From: Notospermus geniculatus
Taxonomy: Eukaryota > Nemertea > Pilidiophora > Heteronemertea > Lineidae
Assembly (NCBI GenBank): GCA_002633025.1
Contig: NMRB01001632.1
Span: 1 to 64,000, forward strand
Reading direction: 5' to 3'
DNA: 64,000 nucleotides
Shown: piece after piece, positions 1 through 12,450 of the stretch
How the letters are laid out: each line of letters opens with the position of its first letter
Numbering within the stretch: position 1 is the stretch's first letter
Notes under the pieces: model-generated
What the model saw: only the letters and a program-made list of their open reading frames with translations
Database searches by the model: none
Told to the model about the DNA's origin: nothing
Program-made: the position numbers and the translations under genes

Positions 1-1359
1 TCAGCACCAAAGTTCATTTTGAAAACGTGTATATCTGAGAGCACAACTGTATGTACAGACATGAACTGAGAGGAGGGGTACCAGGCATTGTTTAATGAGC
101 TTGGTGACCAGTCTCTCACTGTCACTCCACTCCTCAATGTGGACATACCACCAGTTTTGTTGGCCCCATTCTACCACACGAAGCACAAAGAACATACAAC
201 ATGTCTCATCTAGACCTTCATTTCAAATACAATTTTCATTTTCAAATCGTGGCCTATTGCTAAATCATTGCACGGTTACAGTGAAGACAATACTTTCACC
301 AACGCTTACCAACAAAACAAAGTTGACGTTGCATATTGGTGGTAAAAAAACATGAAGTGCACCACTTTTAAAGGCTTTTTATCCAACAAGTAATGATGAA
401 CAAGAGGCCCATGGGCCGAGCGCTCAGCTGGTGGCCTGGCTTCAGGACCAAGTCGGAGCCTTATCTGAAAGAACATCAATCCAGCTGAGCTGAAAATACT
501 CAAGTGCTGGGGTCACATGGTACACCTCAAGTACATTGGAACATGATAAAACTGCATCTGATTAACTAAGTTCACCCAGACTTTTGCGCTGAATGACCTC
601 AAATGCCTAATACCTTCACCTAGTACTTTCAATGCACCAATTGACCCAGTATCTTAAGGCACCCAGTATTTGAAGCACCTAGTATCACGGAATTTATACA
701 AAACCTGGTTCCAGGCTAAAGTTGATTACTTCCACCCAGACATGTGTGTATTTGGTATTATAAAACCTTGTTCCCTGGTCCACAAGTGTTCACATCAATG
801 CAAATGTACAGTCCATCAAGAAAAGTATTCCCAGCAAAACCAAAACCATCCAACTCACGAAATAAGACACTTTTCACCAAAACTGAGGAAGAAATATTTC
901 ATGTCATCTAACGACGCATTCATGGCTTGACTTTCTAAAGCTAACCGAGTAATGTTCAGTCATTAATGATAAAAATTGTTATTTTATAATTTTTTTTGTG
1001 AAGCCTTAATAAATAATGTGCAAGTCATTGCAGTATTTCTATTTACAAAGCCATGCATTGTTGACACAGTTGCTAGGCAATGACCATCACCATGGCAACC
1101 CTCAATGTGCACAATGCAGAGTATGTATATATGTCCAATGCATTATGCACACACAATGCATTTCTATTTATAGCACATCATCTGTTAGTAATGCATACTT
1201 GGTGAATGCATTACGCACAGCTGATAGAGGAATGGTCAGATTACATATCATATCAACAAAGTAATCAATTTAAAATATTCGATAGCATAATAAACAAGTT
1301 GTCACTTTCTAAAAATAGCCTTGTGACTCGGTGGGCAAAAGATGCGTGCGAAAAAAGTT
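1..1359. repeat. 1,359-bp exact direct repeat, copy 1 (window edge)
   Basis: Bases 1-1359 match 15758-17116 at a constant offset of 15,757. I found no substitution or indel over the stretches compared, and all open frames in the two copies give identical peptides. Identity stops abruptly after AAAAAAGTT at 1359/17116. The left end is cut by the window edge, so the true repeat may be longer. No gene is recognised inside it. It includes a CCATGGCAACC motif (1090-1100), an AACAAGAGGCCC repeat head (399 onward) and short ATGCATT-rich direct repeats near 1130-1215. Confidence 0.9.
399..445 (+). repeat. AACAAGAGGCCC-type dispersed repeat head
   Basis: AACAAGAGGCCCATGGGCCG then AGCGCTCAGCTG. A second related copy is on the minus strand at 59801-59832 (AACAAGAGGCCCGTGGGCCT then TGTGCTTAGCTG), and the duplicated block carries it again at 16156 onward. 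The CATGGGCC palindrome flanked by AACAAGAGG is a repeat signature I associate with marine invertebrate genomes. The full element length is not clear. Confidence 0.5.
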
Positions 1360-2179
1360 ACGATCCAATTCCCTTGGCGTTGCTCGATGAGAGGTTCTCC
1401 CAGCTCTGGTCTGTTGGTGGTCAGACTCAATTCCTCATCGGCAGTCTTCAGTTGACTGGTCTCTTGGTAGGGCCTAAAACCTTCTGTGCAAAGCAAAAAC
1501 AGATAATCGAGTTATAAATCTATTAAACTTTCAGTTGTGTCAAAGAGTGCTCGAATACGTAATAAGTTGCGAGCAGAAGTTTGTTCATTACCTGTCAATG
1601 ATTTTGTTAAGATTTGACAGCTCACTACAATTAAAGTACCGGTATCGTAGTGGAATGGTAGGACTGCACCTGCATGAATGAACCCGAGCGAGGCATGCGT
1701 AATAATCATCCAGTATCAACACCCACCGTGCAAGAGGGAACTGTACGTTCCCACGTCAGTTTCTAATTCAACGCAAAAAGAGTGAAGGTCGTGGACTTGA
1801 CTGTGGTCCACGAATCATGGGATTTGACCTGGGGTGGAAGCAACGAAGTTTACCCTCAAGCTATCAGATAGGGCAGTGACAAATTTAGCGCCTGCCACCT
1901 CCGCGATAATGGGGTTCGATGTCCAGTCACAGCCACTCCTTTTAGGATAGAAAGTTACTCTCTTTGACATAGTTTTCAGATTTTCTCCTCCATGTATTAT
2001 GGGATCAAGCCCCTCCTGCATTTAACAACCTTGTTTCAGTTTGTTAATGGCTTTGGTGCATGAAACAGTGGGTTGTTGGACCGCAGTACCGCCTCATAAA
2101 GTCAGTTTTAACAGCAATCGTGCTTGTCTTGATCAGTCATTGCAAATTACTCTCAAACACATCTGGTTAGGGCTAACCC

Positions 2180-2295
2180 GCCATCACAGCATCCTCCCAC
2201 AGCAGGGGTTTTACCTCGCTCCTCTTCATCCACTCGCAGAGTGTGCTCGAAGAGGAGCAAGAGCAACCCCTGCTATGGGAGGATGCCATCACAGC
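2180..2295. mobile_element. Foldback MITE with 11-bp target duplication
   Basis: A 94-bp element (2191-2284) starts ATCCTCCCACAGCAGGGGTT and ends with its near-perfect reverse complement (AACCCCTGCTATGGGAGGAT). It is bordered by an identical 11-bp direct repeat, GCCATCACAGC, at 2180-2190 and 2285-2295. The inner part also pairs (CGCTCCTCTT with AAGAGGAGCA). A related element is at 63704-63788 and a shorter relative near 47136-47184. Target duplications of 9-11 bp are typical of Mutator-like elements; that assignment is an inference. No coding capacity. Confidence 0.7.
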
Positions 2296-5200
2296 GGAAA
2301 GGGAGAAAAGACCTACAAGCGCAACCGGTTGCTATAGGGCCTACACCTACGAGATATGAGAAGTTAAAGGGCTGGGCAGTGGACCTGAGGGGTGGGGAGT
2401 GATCATGATCATTGTCTCATATGAGAATCTCATGATCGGGGGTCGGGGGAACCAGGTGAGTATTTGAGAGTAATTTAGAATGACTGATGAACAACAACGC
2501 ATGATCACTGCATCCCTCCGTCGTCAGGGGCACGACGGAGACGAACTAAAGACATATTAACTATCTAAGTGTGAAATGATTCTGACTTTACGCGGCAAAT
2601 GTAGGAGAATGTAGGATCAAATACTGACAGAAAACCTGCCCTGCTAAGAGAGTAGCTTAGGAATGGTGTAACTGTTCACGAACCCCACTATCCCGCAGTT
2701 ACCAGGCATATTTGCCACGGCTCTACCATGACACCCCCTCGTATGAACGCAGGCATCGTGGAAATCAATGGCTCTGCGACTACGAGTTGTGGATGTCACC
2801 CAAGTGCTCCACTGGGTGGACGGCATAAGCTGGTCAGAGCAAAGTTTAGCATGAGTGGACATCATGAAAACCATTGGCTCTGTGAATGGTGGAGGTTTCA
2901 GTCTCTGTGGCATCTGCTGGTCTGAGGCAAGTTGAGAAGGAAACTTCAGAAGGAAATCGGATGGAGATTTCCTGGCTTGGGCCAGTTGGTGGCCTGGAGA
3001 GAGGAGCATTCCGCATGGAGGTGACAAACGCAACGTAGAGCGTCTGCGTTGAAGGAAAAGTCCAGCAAACCTGTCTCTCACCTGCAGTTGTCAGTTGGAA
3101 CGAACACACGTCAAGAAAACGTGCAATTAATTACATAATATTCTAAAATTACAATTATTAATAATTAATAATACTTATAGGTACAAGTAGTTAAGTTAGT
3201 TCTTCCATGCCCCCTTGATGGCGAGACGGCCATTTCATGTCAGGTACTGAGGGTAGGCCTATGCTGTATTTGCACACGTTTAGGCGCGCGTTTGGCTACG
3301 CCAACAATATATTTTTGGTCGTATGGCTAGCTCACTGATCAAGGGCAGTGGAGCTCAGTTTCAAGGGTAGACCCTTCGAAAGGCTGGTCATTTTAACCTT
3401 AGTCACAGAGCATGAGGTGAAACTGACCTACACCTCGTCTTAACGAGTCACAGTGAGCATCTTTCCGTCTGGTCGTAGGGTTTGTTGGCAAGGGATGTCG
3501 ATGGGACGGCATGGCTGGCAGAAATTCAACCCACAGAGGAATCTTCAGACATTGCCCTTGTTCATCGCCTACCCCTCCTCAAACAACACCAGTATTGCTC
3601 AACTTCACGTTGCTTTTCTCTGGGAATGGCTGGAAAATTTAACAAAGGAATTTGTTAGTAACAACAAAAGGCGCCTGAATGACAACGGCCATGTTAATTT
3701 CATTGTGTTTGTGTTTGTCCTGGTAGGCTATGTAATTGTTGACAAAAATAGAAATCGGGCGGTATTATCCATGGACATCAATTCCCCATGCTTTGCCCGC
3801 TCTGCAGGCCAAGCTAAATGGTAGACTAGGGGTGCGGTGGAGTAGCGTATAGACATAATCCAAGCATGTTTTTTATAGTGATAAACAGTTGGTCGACGAT
3901 TTGAGCCGGTGGGCGCCATTTGGCTGATCAACGGCTGCGCCATTTTGCCCCCGTCAACGGACTCAAAAAATTGACAAAAATTCCCAAGAACGACAATTAC
4001 TGATCAAGTTGATGGGTATCTGGGAATATGAAGTCTCAGGCCTCAGGTACGAGTAGGCCGAACCCACATAGGCCTAGGCTAGGGCCTCCAAGGATCGGAC
4101 GGACGGACGGACGGGCGGACGGACCGGGTATTTTTACTCCACACTCGCTAAAAGGCAGATTTTGTGGCGTATCAGGAATTATTTCATGAACAGTGAATGA
4201 AAAAATTGAAGACATAGAAGTGGTCCCTACCTGAAATGACATTTCCTCCAAACTTTTCTGAGATATTCAAATAAAGGGCTCGCAAAAAAATTCTCGCACT
4301 GTCATGTCCGCCAGAATTTGAGCTGACACGTAGATCTGGCAAAGTAGTTCCGCACGGATTAGGTCCGTCACTCAGTGTATTGCTCCGCGAATGCCAAATA
4401 GTCCTTGAGCATACCCCAATATACAGCCTCTCATAGGTCCAATATTGGATTATTTTTTGCATGATATAGAAGATTCTGATTGCTGACTATTTCTAACCAA
4501 TTTTGTGGCGAATTTTTACATTATTCCTGAAAAACACGTGTACAAAAAAACCTCATCACCGGCAGATTGCTGCCCCTCAATTAGCATTATTATAGATTAG
4601 GCGGGGCCGGTGTAACGTTATTCAGTGTGGCCCGTGTGCCAGTGTGACATTACAATAGATTGACGAAATCGGGGACGAAATATGCGGCGACTTGAGAGAA
4701 GTCCGTTTCCCAGTGTATGTGGGGGGTGGGGCCTGGGCTGGGGTGGCCTGAGTGTCCTTATATTTTCCTACAAGATTGTACATATATATGCATACCATGT
4801 TTTCCAAAATACATGTACATGTAAAATGTAACTTATTCAAAATTGTATAGGACAATTTCCCTCGTCATAATAAGCAAACCTCCAACCATGTACATTTGGT
4901 GAATAAAATTCGACATGACCCACTACCCATCCTCCAATACTGCGGTAATCCTAACCCTTACATCATGTACATGTACATGCCTTATATGAAACACAGGCCA
5001 AAAATATCGGCTGAGTGCCAGGTCCATGGGCGTCTTGTTTTCAAAATTCTTGAAATTATCAAAGTACCGGTACATGTATCAAATGTGATATCTTGCAATT
5101 TCACAAAATCGATTTTCAAAAACGTTCTTTACCAAAATTTTTAGAATTGGTCATAGGATGACATGACATTAATTTCAAATTAAATATTTGAAATTTTCAG

Positions 5201-6086
5201 AAGTTAGGTTTTTCATGATAGGCCTATTGGTATTTTGAAATTGTGATATTTTGCCCCATATATTTCAATCCCTGTACATTCTAACTAAGGCCTGCTTTCC
5301 ATTGGTGCATTTCTGTGCATGAAAACGCTCGAAAACATTGTTTTTTCTCGCGCCGTGACCAAGGAAGCGGAAACAAACAATGCTTTCGAGACACTCGCCA
5401 CCTGGCACTAACGAAAGTTTTGGCCTTTGCTACCAGACTCTCTCCTGAAAGAGAGGCTGGTGACGCGAGACTACCCCAACACTAATCACCTCGGCGAGGT
5501 GATTACTTCGGGCAGGCCCGGCAGACCCCAGATCATGACGTCACACGAAAAAGAACGCTGATGGGTCTCACCCGGGGGAGGCCCAGGCAAGTAAACGAAC
5601 ACGCTATTTGTGTTTTTGGTTTCCGCCACCTGGTGGCCAAGCTGAGAGTCGAATCAGACCGAAACTTGGTGTCGTGGGTCATCCTCTGCGCCTAGGCCTA
5701 AGCCGTGATCAGCGTTGGTTGGTAGGCCTATCATCATGATCATGATGTTGACATCAGCAATGGCAAGGCAGGCGCAAAATGCATCACTGACGTCGTCCTA
5801 AATGCAAGGGCTAGGGGTAGAAATCACGTACAAAAACCTTCATTAGAACTGAGAAAATAATTGATTTTATTGACCTTTTTAGGCGAAATCGGAAATGCTT
5901 TAAATCAGCCGCCATTTTCAAAGGTCGTTGATGGTAAACATTTGAGACCATTTCTGCTCCTGCGTGAATTCCCATCATTTCTGACGTTGCCGGAATTCTC
6001 ACAACTGGCCGTGAGGTGAAGACAGTTTTGTTATACAGGGCGAGCCAATAAAGCGCAACATAGGGAGCCCAATTTTCGTCTGGAGA

Positions 6087-6228
6087 CCAGGGGCCGGTTG
6101 CACAAAGAATCTTAAGTCTAAGAAAAAACTTAAGTCTGAATTGAAGCCATCTGATTTGCTGAAACCTGGTCACATGGTGACTTAAGTCCAACTTTAGACT
6201 TAAGATTCTTTGTGAAACTGGGCCCTGG
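6087..6228. mobile_element. MITE with about 35-bp terminal inverted repeats
   Basis: Left end CCAGGGGCCGGTTGCACAAA, then GAATCTTAAGTCTAA. The right end read on the minus strand is CCAGGGCCCAGTTTCACAAA, then GAATCTTAAGTCTAA. Length 142 bp, no coding capacity, no evident target duplication. It is close to many non-autonomous DNA elements with GGGCCxGTTxCACAAAG ends in invertebrates (general impression, not searched). Confidence 0.75.
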
Positions 6229-9200
6229 TTGTATGATGTCCATAAACCCACTCAGGGGAGGGGAGCTAAATGCAAACTGAGTAGACCCAACCCCTCAACC
6301 TTTCAATTGAGTGTTGCCCTAGGCCTATGTTCAAAAAGATCTAAAAAATAACACGAAAACCATTTACTATGTATATAATAGGATTTAATCAAGATTTATT
6401 CTATTCTTATGTAAGTGCCTGCATGTGTGCAGAATCAAATTATACACTGTACAGTGATTGGCCTGTGTTACTAGGCAACTGTTTCTATAGCAACCAAATG
6501 AATCATTTGTGGAACTGGTGTTCAGAAGGAGGCAAGTTTATATACAACATGCACCACTTAAAATGAAACAACGCGATGATCAAAGAACGAAAAAAGTAGA
6601 ATTTTAAATTTGGGAAATTTTCTCAACATCAAAATCATCTTATGAAAATCCATCCTTGGCATGGACACAAGACTGCCTTTACTGGGTTGGTTATCATGGG
6701 ATAGATTGGTCACCGTGGCAACGGATACCAAAGAATTAGTGACCATCTCCAGTCATGGTGTCAACAGCTGATAGCTGAGGTAACCAAGGCTTGTTGCCAT
6801 GGTTACAGTCACATTGATCGCCACATGTTAAATGATCACAACACAATACAACATGATATTCACAGTAAAGAGTTACCATCGATTTTCTTGTTAAATCGTA
6901 TAGTCCACAACAAAATAGTTCCGTCTATAAGGGTGCGTAGTTGCCGCGTTTATCGCGCGGGGGCATTGAAAACCATTTGCCAATTAAAAATAGTTTTGCT
7001 CGTTTATAAAAATAGAGTTCTCTTATCAAAATGTCTTACAAAAAGTTACTATCCTTACCAATAAATTACAACCAAAACACCCCTTGAATACCTAATGAGA
7101 CATACCCACTTTACTTCACATCTTATAGGGAGCAGTTCATTCATGTACCATGTATAGGGGTGTTAGGGTCATCAGGTGTACATCCCAACACACTATAGTA
7201 TATAGTAACCACCAAAGAATGAAAACATGACACCATCACTGTTACCATGACAACCAACCCATTTCCATAGAAACAGTTGCTACACGCTTTTCTCTAAGAG
7301 GCCACACCCATCCTGTCAGAAATGATGCCTGGGCTGGAATTATGAACACGCTCAACCTTCAATGGTCATTCAACATGTGACCTAAATACTCTCCAAAATC
7401 TTAAACATGATCTACTGTCAAACCCAGGTTCACTGCAATGACACAGGACTCCTAAACTGTAGAAGCAAGAAAGCAAGGCCTAGTATAAGCTAACTGCTCT
7501 CAACCTAGCCCCTAGGTATATAAATATGCTATCTGTAGTGAGAAATGTAGGGTGGTAAGTTCCTAGGTTCTAGGTAATAATGCTTTGGGATTATATGACT
7601 ATATTACAAGCGTTATTCAAAAATGTGATTTTATATCAAATGTATATCTTTCTGAATACTACATCGAAAAGGAATTATAGCGAAAAACAAAACAGTTGAT
7701 AGGGGCGCCCCCTATTAGTAATAAGTCATGTAAAAAACTCCTGTAGAAAGTAATTAGTTGTCAATAAATCTATAAAGATTTGTTCTCGTGAAATTTCAAC
7801 AAACGTAAATATGATAACACAGGTTACCATGGCAACTAAGCAGACTCAGTTGCCACGGCAACACAGTGATAATGGTAACACAGGGATAACACATCATTGA
7901 ACCACAACTTTTAGTCATGGTGTTTTTATGTAAACTCTGTATAAACGGTTAACCCTTTATCCTTGAACACGGTCAAGGTCATTTGGGATGACCTTGACCT
8001 AATGTGCTGCTACGACCTGTGCATAATAATAACAAATGTTTGAGCTTTTGTCAGTTCAGTTACCATGACAATAGATGCACAAATGTTCACAATACCACCA
8101 TGGAATCTATACATAGTACAATAAACAACCGTCTCACTGTTATGACCTTGGATGAAGGTCAAATCAACTCAGAAGTGACCTTGAGTCGGATGTCTTGATG
8201 TATTGGTCTGTGTAGACCATGGCAGCGGGATACAACAGTTAAACACCTAGATGAACGTTTGAGACCGAAAAATTGACTTTTATTTTTGTTGGCCGATTCC
8301 TGTAGAATGATTCAGAAGTTTCTGAGATGGATACTGGAGAGGGAATTAGCTCATTATCTAAACAGGACCAGGCTGGATACTGGATAGTATTGACAACTAT
8401 CTAAACAGGTCCTGCATTAGTGCGACAACATGATGCCACGGTGGAATTCGGATTTTCTCTGCTCTGAATGAAGTCAAAACTTTTTAAATGCCTAAAATAC
8501 GGGCCATTTTCTATAGGCCTAAATCATAATGAACGTTTTGCCAGGATGAGAGAAACTGATATAAGGTTGAATCAGCACTTACAAGATCGGCCGTGATATT
8601 AGGAACATTGATACCATACACAGAAAAAAACTCATTACACTCTGAAAGATATTTAAGACTTAAATAAGAAGATACAACACCAACTCAAACAAGTCCACAG
8701 TGCTCAATGCTGACTGCACTATTGTCTCTTTCTTGCATTTGGTTGGAGAAACTTGTGTCAGGGTCACTGTGGGCCTAACTGAGTTGATCTCTACTGTCAT
8801 TAAATCACTTTTTTCTTTCCTGAGGTATTCAAAATGTTGATAATCACAAATTATTTAGGATAGTTTTAGCCCGGTTGCCATGACAACATCACACCACAGG
8901 GGAGTGTTGCCATAGCAACAGTGCATAGTGATGTGGTACAAATCATAGCAACCATTCTTTTGAAATAAAATGTGAAGATTTATACAATCTATTGACAAAA
9001 CAACAGCCACAGAATTCATTAGTTATTAATCAGTTAAAAGATCTGTCAATCAATTAAGTCATAACCAATTAAATTAAATTAATTGAATTCTCAATTTATA
9101 CCAGGTCCATCTTTCTCAAGCCCTGCCTGTCAGTCAAATAACGTACAGGCAATCTTAGTGAATCCGATTAAATCAACTTACTGGATCATAACATAATTCC

Positions 9201-12200
9201 CATGATGTAGGCTTCAAAAAAATAAACATGACAAATACGCAACTTAACTCTGTCTCACTTCAACTTGAGAGAGAAGATTCCATGTAGATTTGTACATATT
9301 TAAGTGCATAAAGCACTCTCTTAATTCTTGTCTCTTCACCACATTTTGCAATAACACCAAACATATCTTCTGTCAAATCGAAGGCGAACAAACTCTGCAA
9401 GAATATGTCAGAAACTAGTTAAAATGTCATCTTAAAATCTATAGTTTATTCAAAGTCTATCTTTCTACCTTGATACTAACTTTCTATCTTTGGTAAAGTG
9501 TATTATCTAAAGATTAATATATGTATTATGTAGTTTGTCCTAGTGACAAAAGCTATACTACCGGGACCAAGGTGAAGGTCAGAGATGCATTATGGATGAA
9601 TGCCAAATGGCTCAAACTGGACATCCAAAAATTAACATCGTTTTGCCATTTCTCTGGCAACTTGTTAGCCTCAGTCCTTAGAAGTAGTGTGCAAAGATGA
9701 TACATAAAATGTTAATGAAGAAAAAAGAGAAATAAATTAAAACCCTTGCAGAAAGGAGAGATTGGAGAATGCCATGTCTGTTTGGTGTGTTACAAGACAC
9801 AGTCATTTGATCAACATTTCCCCTTTAAACTCTCAGCCACAAAAGTTAAACTTCTGACTTTGTCATACACTGTACATGATTTTTAAATAAATAATAAGTT
9901 AGTAACTGGAATATAATGCAGCTCTATAGTTTACAATGCACCAGGTGGCATGTGACACTTCATCAGTCATTGTGTTTCATTCTAACTCTCTCCCAGAATG
10001 TCAGATTTTCATCGGAGTAAGGCAAATGGAAAGATCAAAGAGCTAAAGAATTGATGACTCCTATTAACTCACTTAAACTGTGGAGTTACCATGGTTACGG
10101 CCTGTTACTCCAGGATGATACAAGAGCAAATGTCACATCCAACTTGGCACGTAGCATAATATTGAAACAGATCATGATTGTTTACATGATTAAGAAACAT
10201 GAAACTATTTCCTCGCTAGTCATATCAATATTGCACTTGTTGTCCGTCAAAAATCTACAATGGCAATAAATTGATCCCACAAAGAGTTAATCTGATTACA
10301 GCTAAAAACATGTCATTATTTTGTCAAATTTCCCTCGTTGATATTCACGGATTTGATTTTGACTTTTTGAGAAAATGTTTTGATTATTTTGTTGATTAAA
10401 TGGCAGCTAGCACACTTCAGTTTCACTACTGAGTATAGACCTCTAAAACAAAACAATCCTGTAAATTCTAAATCTCTAAATGCAGATTCGTTGCTTAAGA
10501 TAAAATTATGCTATTGCACACAAGAGTTGAACACAATTTGGTAAAGAATTACCCATTTGCAAAAACTGCAATTCGATGATGAATTCCAATTTAGCAAACA
10601 ACATTTTCTCTAATGGCACCTAAAACACAAGTGATAGTTGAAAGCTGGTTCTCTCTAAAACCAGTGGCAATGTTTGAAACCAATGTCTGATTCAGAACAA
10701 CCTTATCTATCAACCCTTTAAAACTGATCCAACCTTTGTTTGCATGATGGCCTGCTTCAGAAAATGTGAGTTTTCTGTTGTCTAATGAAAAAGGGCAAGG
10801 GGAGTGTGGCTAGGTGAAGAAAGGCTCTATCATGTACTAGCAAGTACACTCTGGTGTACAACAGGGCTGTTAGTTCAATCAATCACGCTCCCCCTGATAA
10901 CCAGGTGCATTATAGACAGCAAAGTTAAACTGGTTTCTCACATTCACTGAGAGGAAACAGAGGTTTTTTCCTGTTGATGTGACCAGCTTTGAAAAGTCAA
11001 TAAGATGTTATATAATCTGGAATGCTAGTAAAAGATAAAATACAATAAACTCACCACATAAAGCAGTGAAGGAATGATAAGTGTGCGACATTCATGATAC
11101 AACAGAAAACGTAAAGAAATTAAACATGAAGACAGATATGAGGTAAAGTTAGCAGGACCTGGGGTGGTTATGGGCCAGAAAGGTTCTTCTCAAACTCAGA
11201 GAACTGGGATCCAGTTTTGTTTGGCTCAATATGAACTTTGTAAGAACCAGTAGAAACACATCAGAAGAAACGTGATCTTTCAGATTGTGTCAGAAAATCC
11301 ATTCTACATAGATATAGCCCATTGTCCCATCTTACCAAACAAACCACCATGATCACCATGATATTGGTAGCAGTCTAAGAAGACCAGCCCAGTTTTCCCT
11401 GCACTTCTATCAATGACAAGCTTTCCACTCACTGCAGCAAACACAGAAGACCGGTAACGACACACATATGTCATTAAACTGTACATCTTAAAGGTCAAAG
11501 GTCAAGGACAGTTGTCAAAGGTCATCCTAAAAATAGCATCCCATTTGATTTCTAAGCGTATCTTATAGACACATTAACATCCATTTCAACCTAACTTTGC
11601 CAGGGCAATGACGCTAGTATTTAGTATATTTTTACAGATTAGAATACGAATCTGAACGTGAAATTCCAGCAAACTTAGGGTGAGATAGAATGAAATCTAA
11701 CACTGATACAATACAGATTCGATTGTCTGTGGATTTCGGGAAATTTCCAAAAATATCCCGTTTATTCGAAAAACATCAAATTCGACAACACTGAACTCGC
11801 AACGTCAACACAACCAACTTTGACCTTTGACCTTTAATGTTGATGAGTAATTGACCTTGACCTTGGGTTGCATGTAGAAGACAAACATGATCAAGTGTCA
11901 AGGTCGTACAGTGCTCAAGTCTTCAATGTACAAAAAGTGAAGCCAAGTATGTGTATTTCATAGTTAAAACTACTGAATCACGCCTTCCAACGTAATGAGT
12001 TATAAATGGCTGGAAAATAGCCAATGATATGTATTTTAAGTACTAATATATGCAACTATATATGCAAATATAATGCAAATATATGCAAATTTATGCATGT
12101 AATAAAGTTAACTAGATAAATGCGATTAATTGTAAACAATGTCATGGTAGCATCATATATACCATACAAGGAAAAATTCATAGTGGTCAAAATGGCTGAT

Positions 12201-12235
12201 TAGCCAAACGTAAAGCCCAGAAGATTATCCCCACC

Positions 12236-12450
12236 CGGTCAGTGACCTCTCAACCGGGTCAGTGACCTCTCAACCGGGTCAGCGACCACTCAACTGGGTC
12301 AATGACCACTCAACTAGGTCAATGACCTCTCAACCAGGCCAGTGACCTCTCAACCGGGTCAGTGACCTCTCAACTGGGTCAGTGACCTCTCAACCGGGTC
12401 AGTGACCTCTCAACCGGGTCAGTGACCTCTCAACTGGGTCAGTGACCTCT
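12236..12450. promoter_or_regulatory. Array of 11 IR-1 nuclear-receptor-type sites, 20-bp period
   Basis: Eleven tandem units of the type CAACCGGGTCAGTGACCTCT. Each contains an inverted repeat of the hormone-response half-site separated by one base. Against RGGTCANTGACCY, seven units are perfect (sites starting 12256, 12316, 12356, 12376, 12396, 12416, 12436) and four have one or two mismatches (12236, 12276, 12296, 12336). The 20-bp period is close to two helical turns, so all sites face the same side of the DNA. It is a minisatellite by structure; binding is an inference. Confidence 0.8.

Noticed and set aside
2644-3081. Overlapping minus-strand open frames up to 145 codons
   Set aside because: No recognisable domain, overlapping alternatives in other frames of similar length, and no convincing splice context. 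Not enough to call a gene.
5811-6251. 146-codon minus-strand open frame
   Set aside because: A third of it is the 6087-6228 MITE. The peptide has no recognisable domain.
12236-12450. CRISPR-like regular array
   Set aside because: Units are contiguous 20-bp repeats without variable spacers, in eukaryotic DNA. It is a minisatellite of IR-1 sites.
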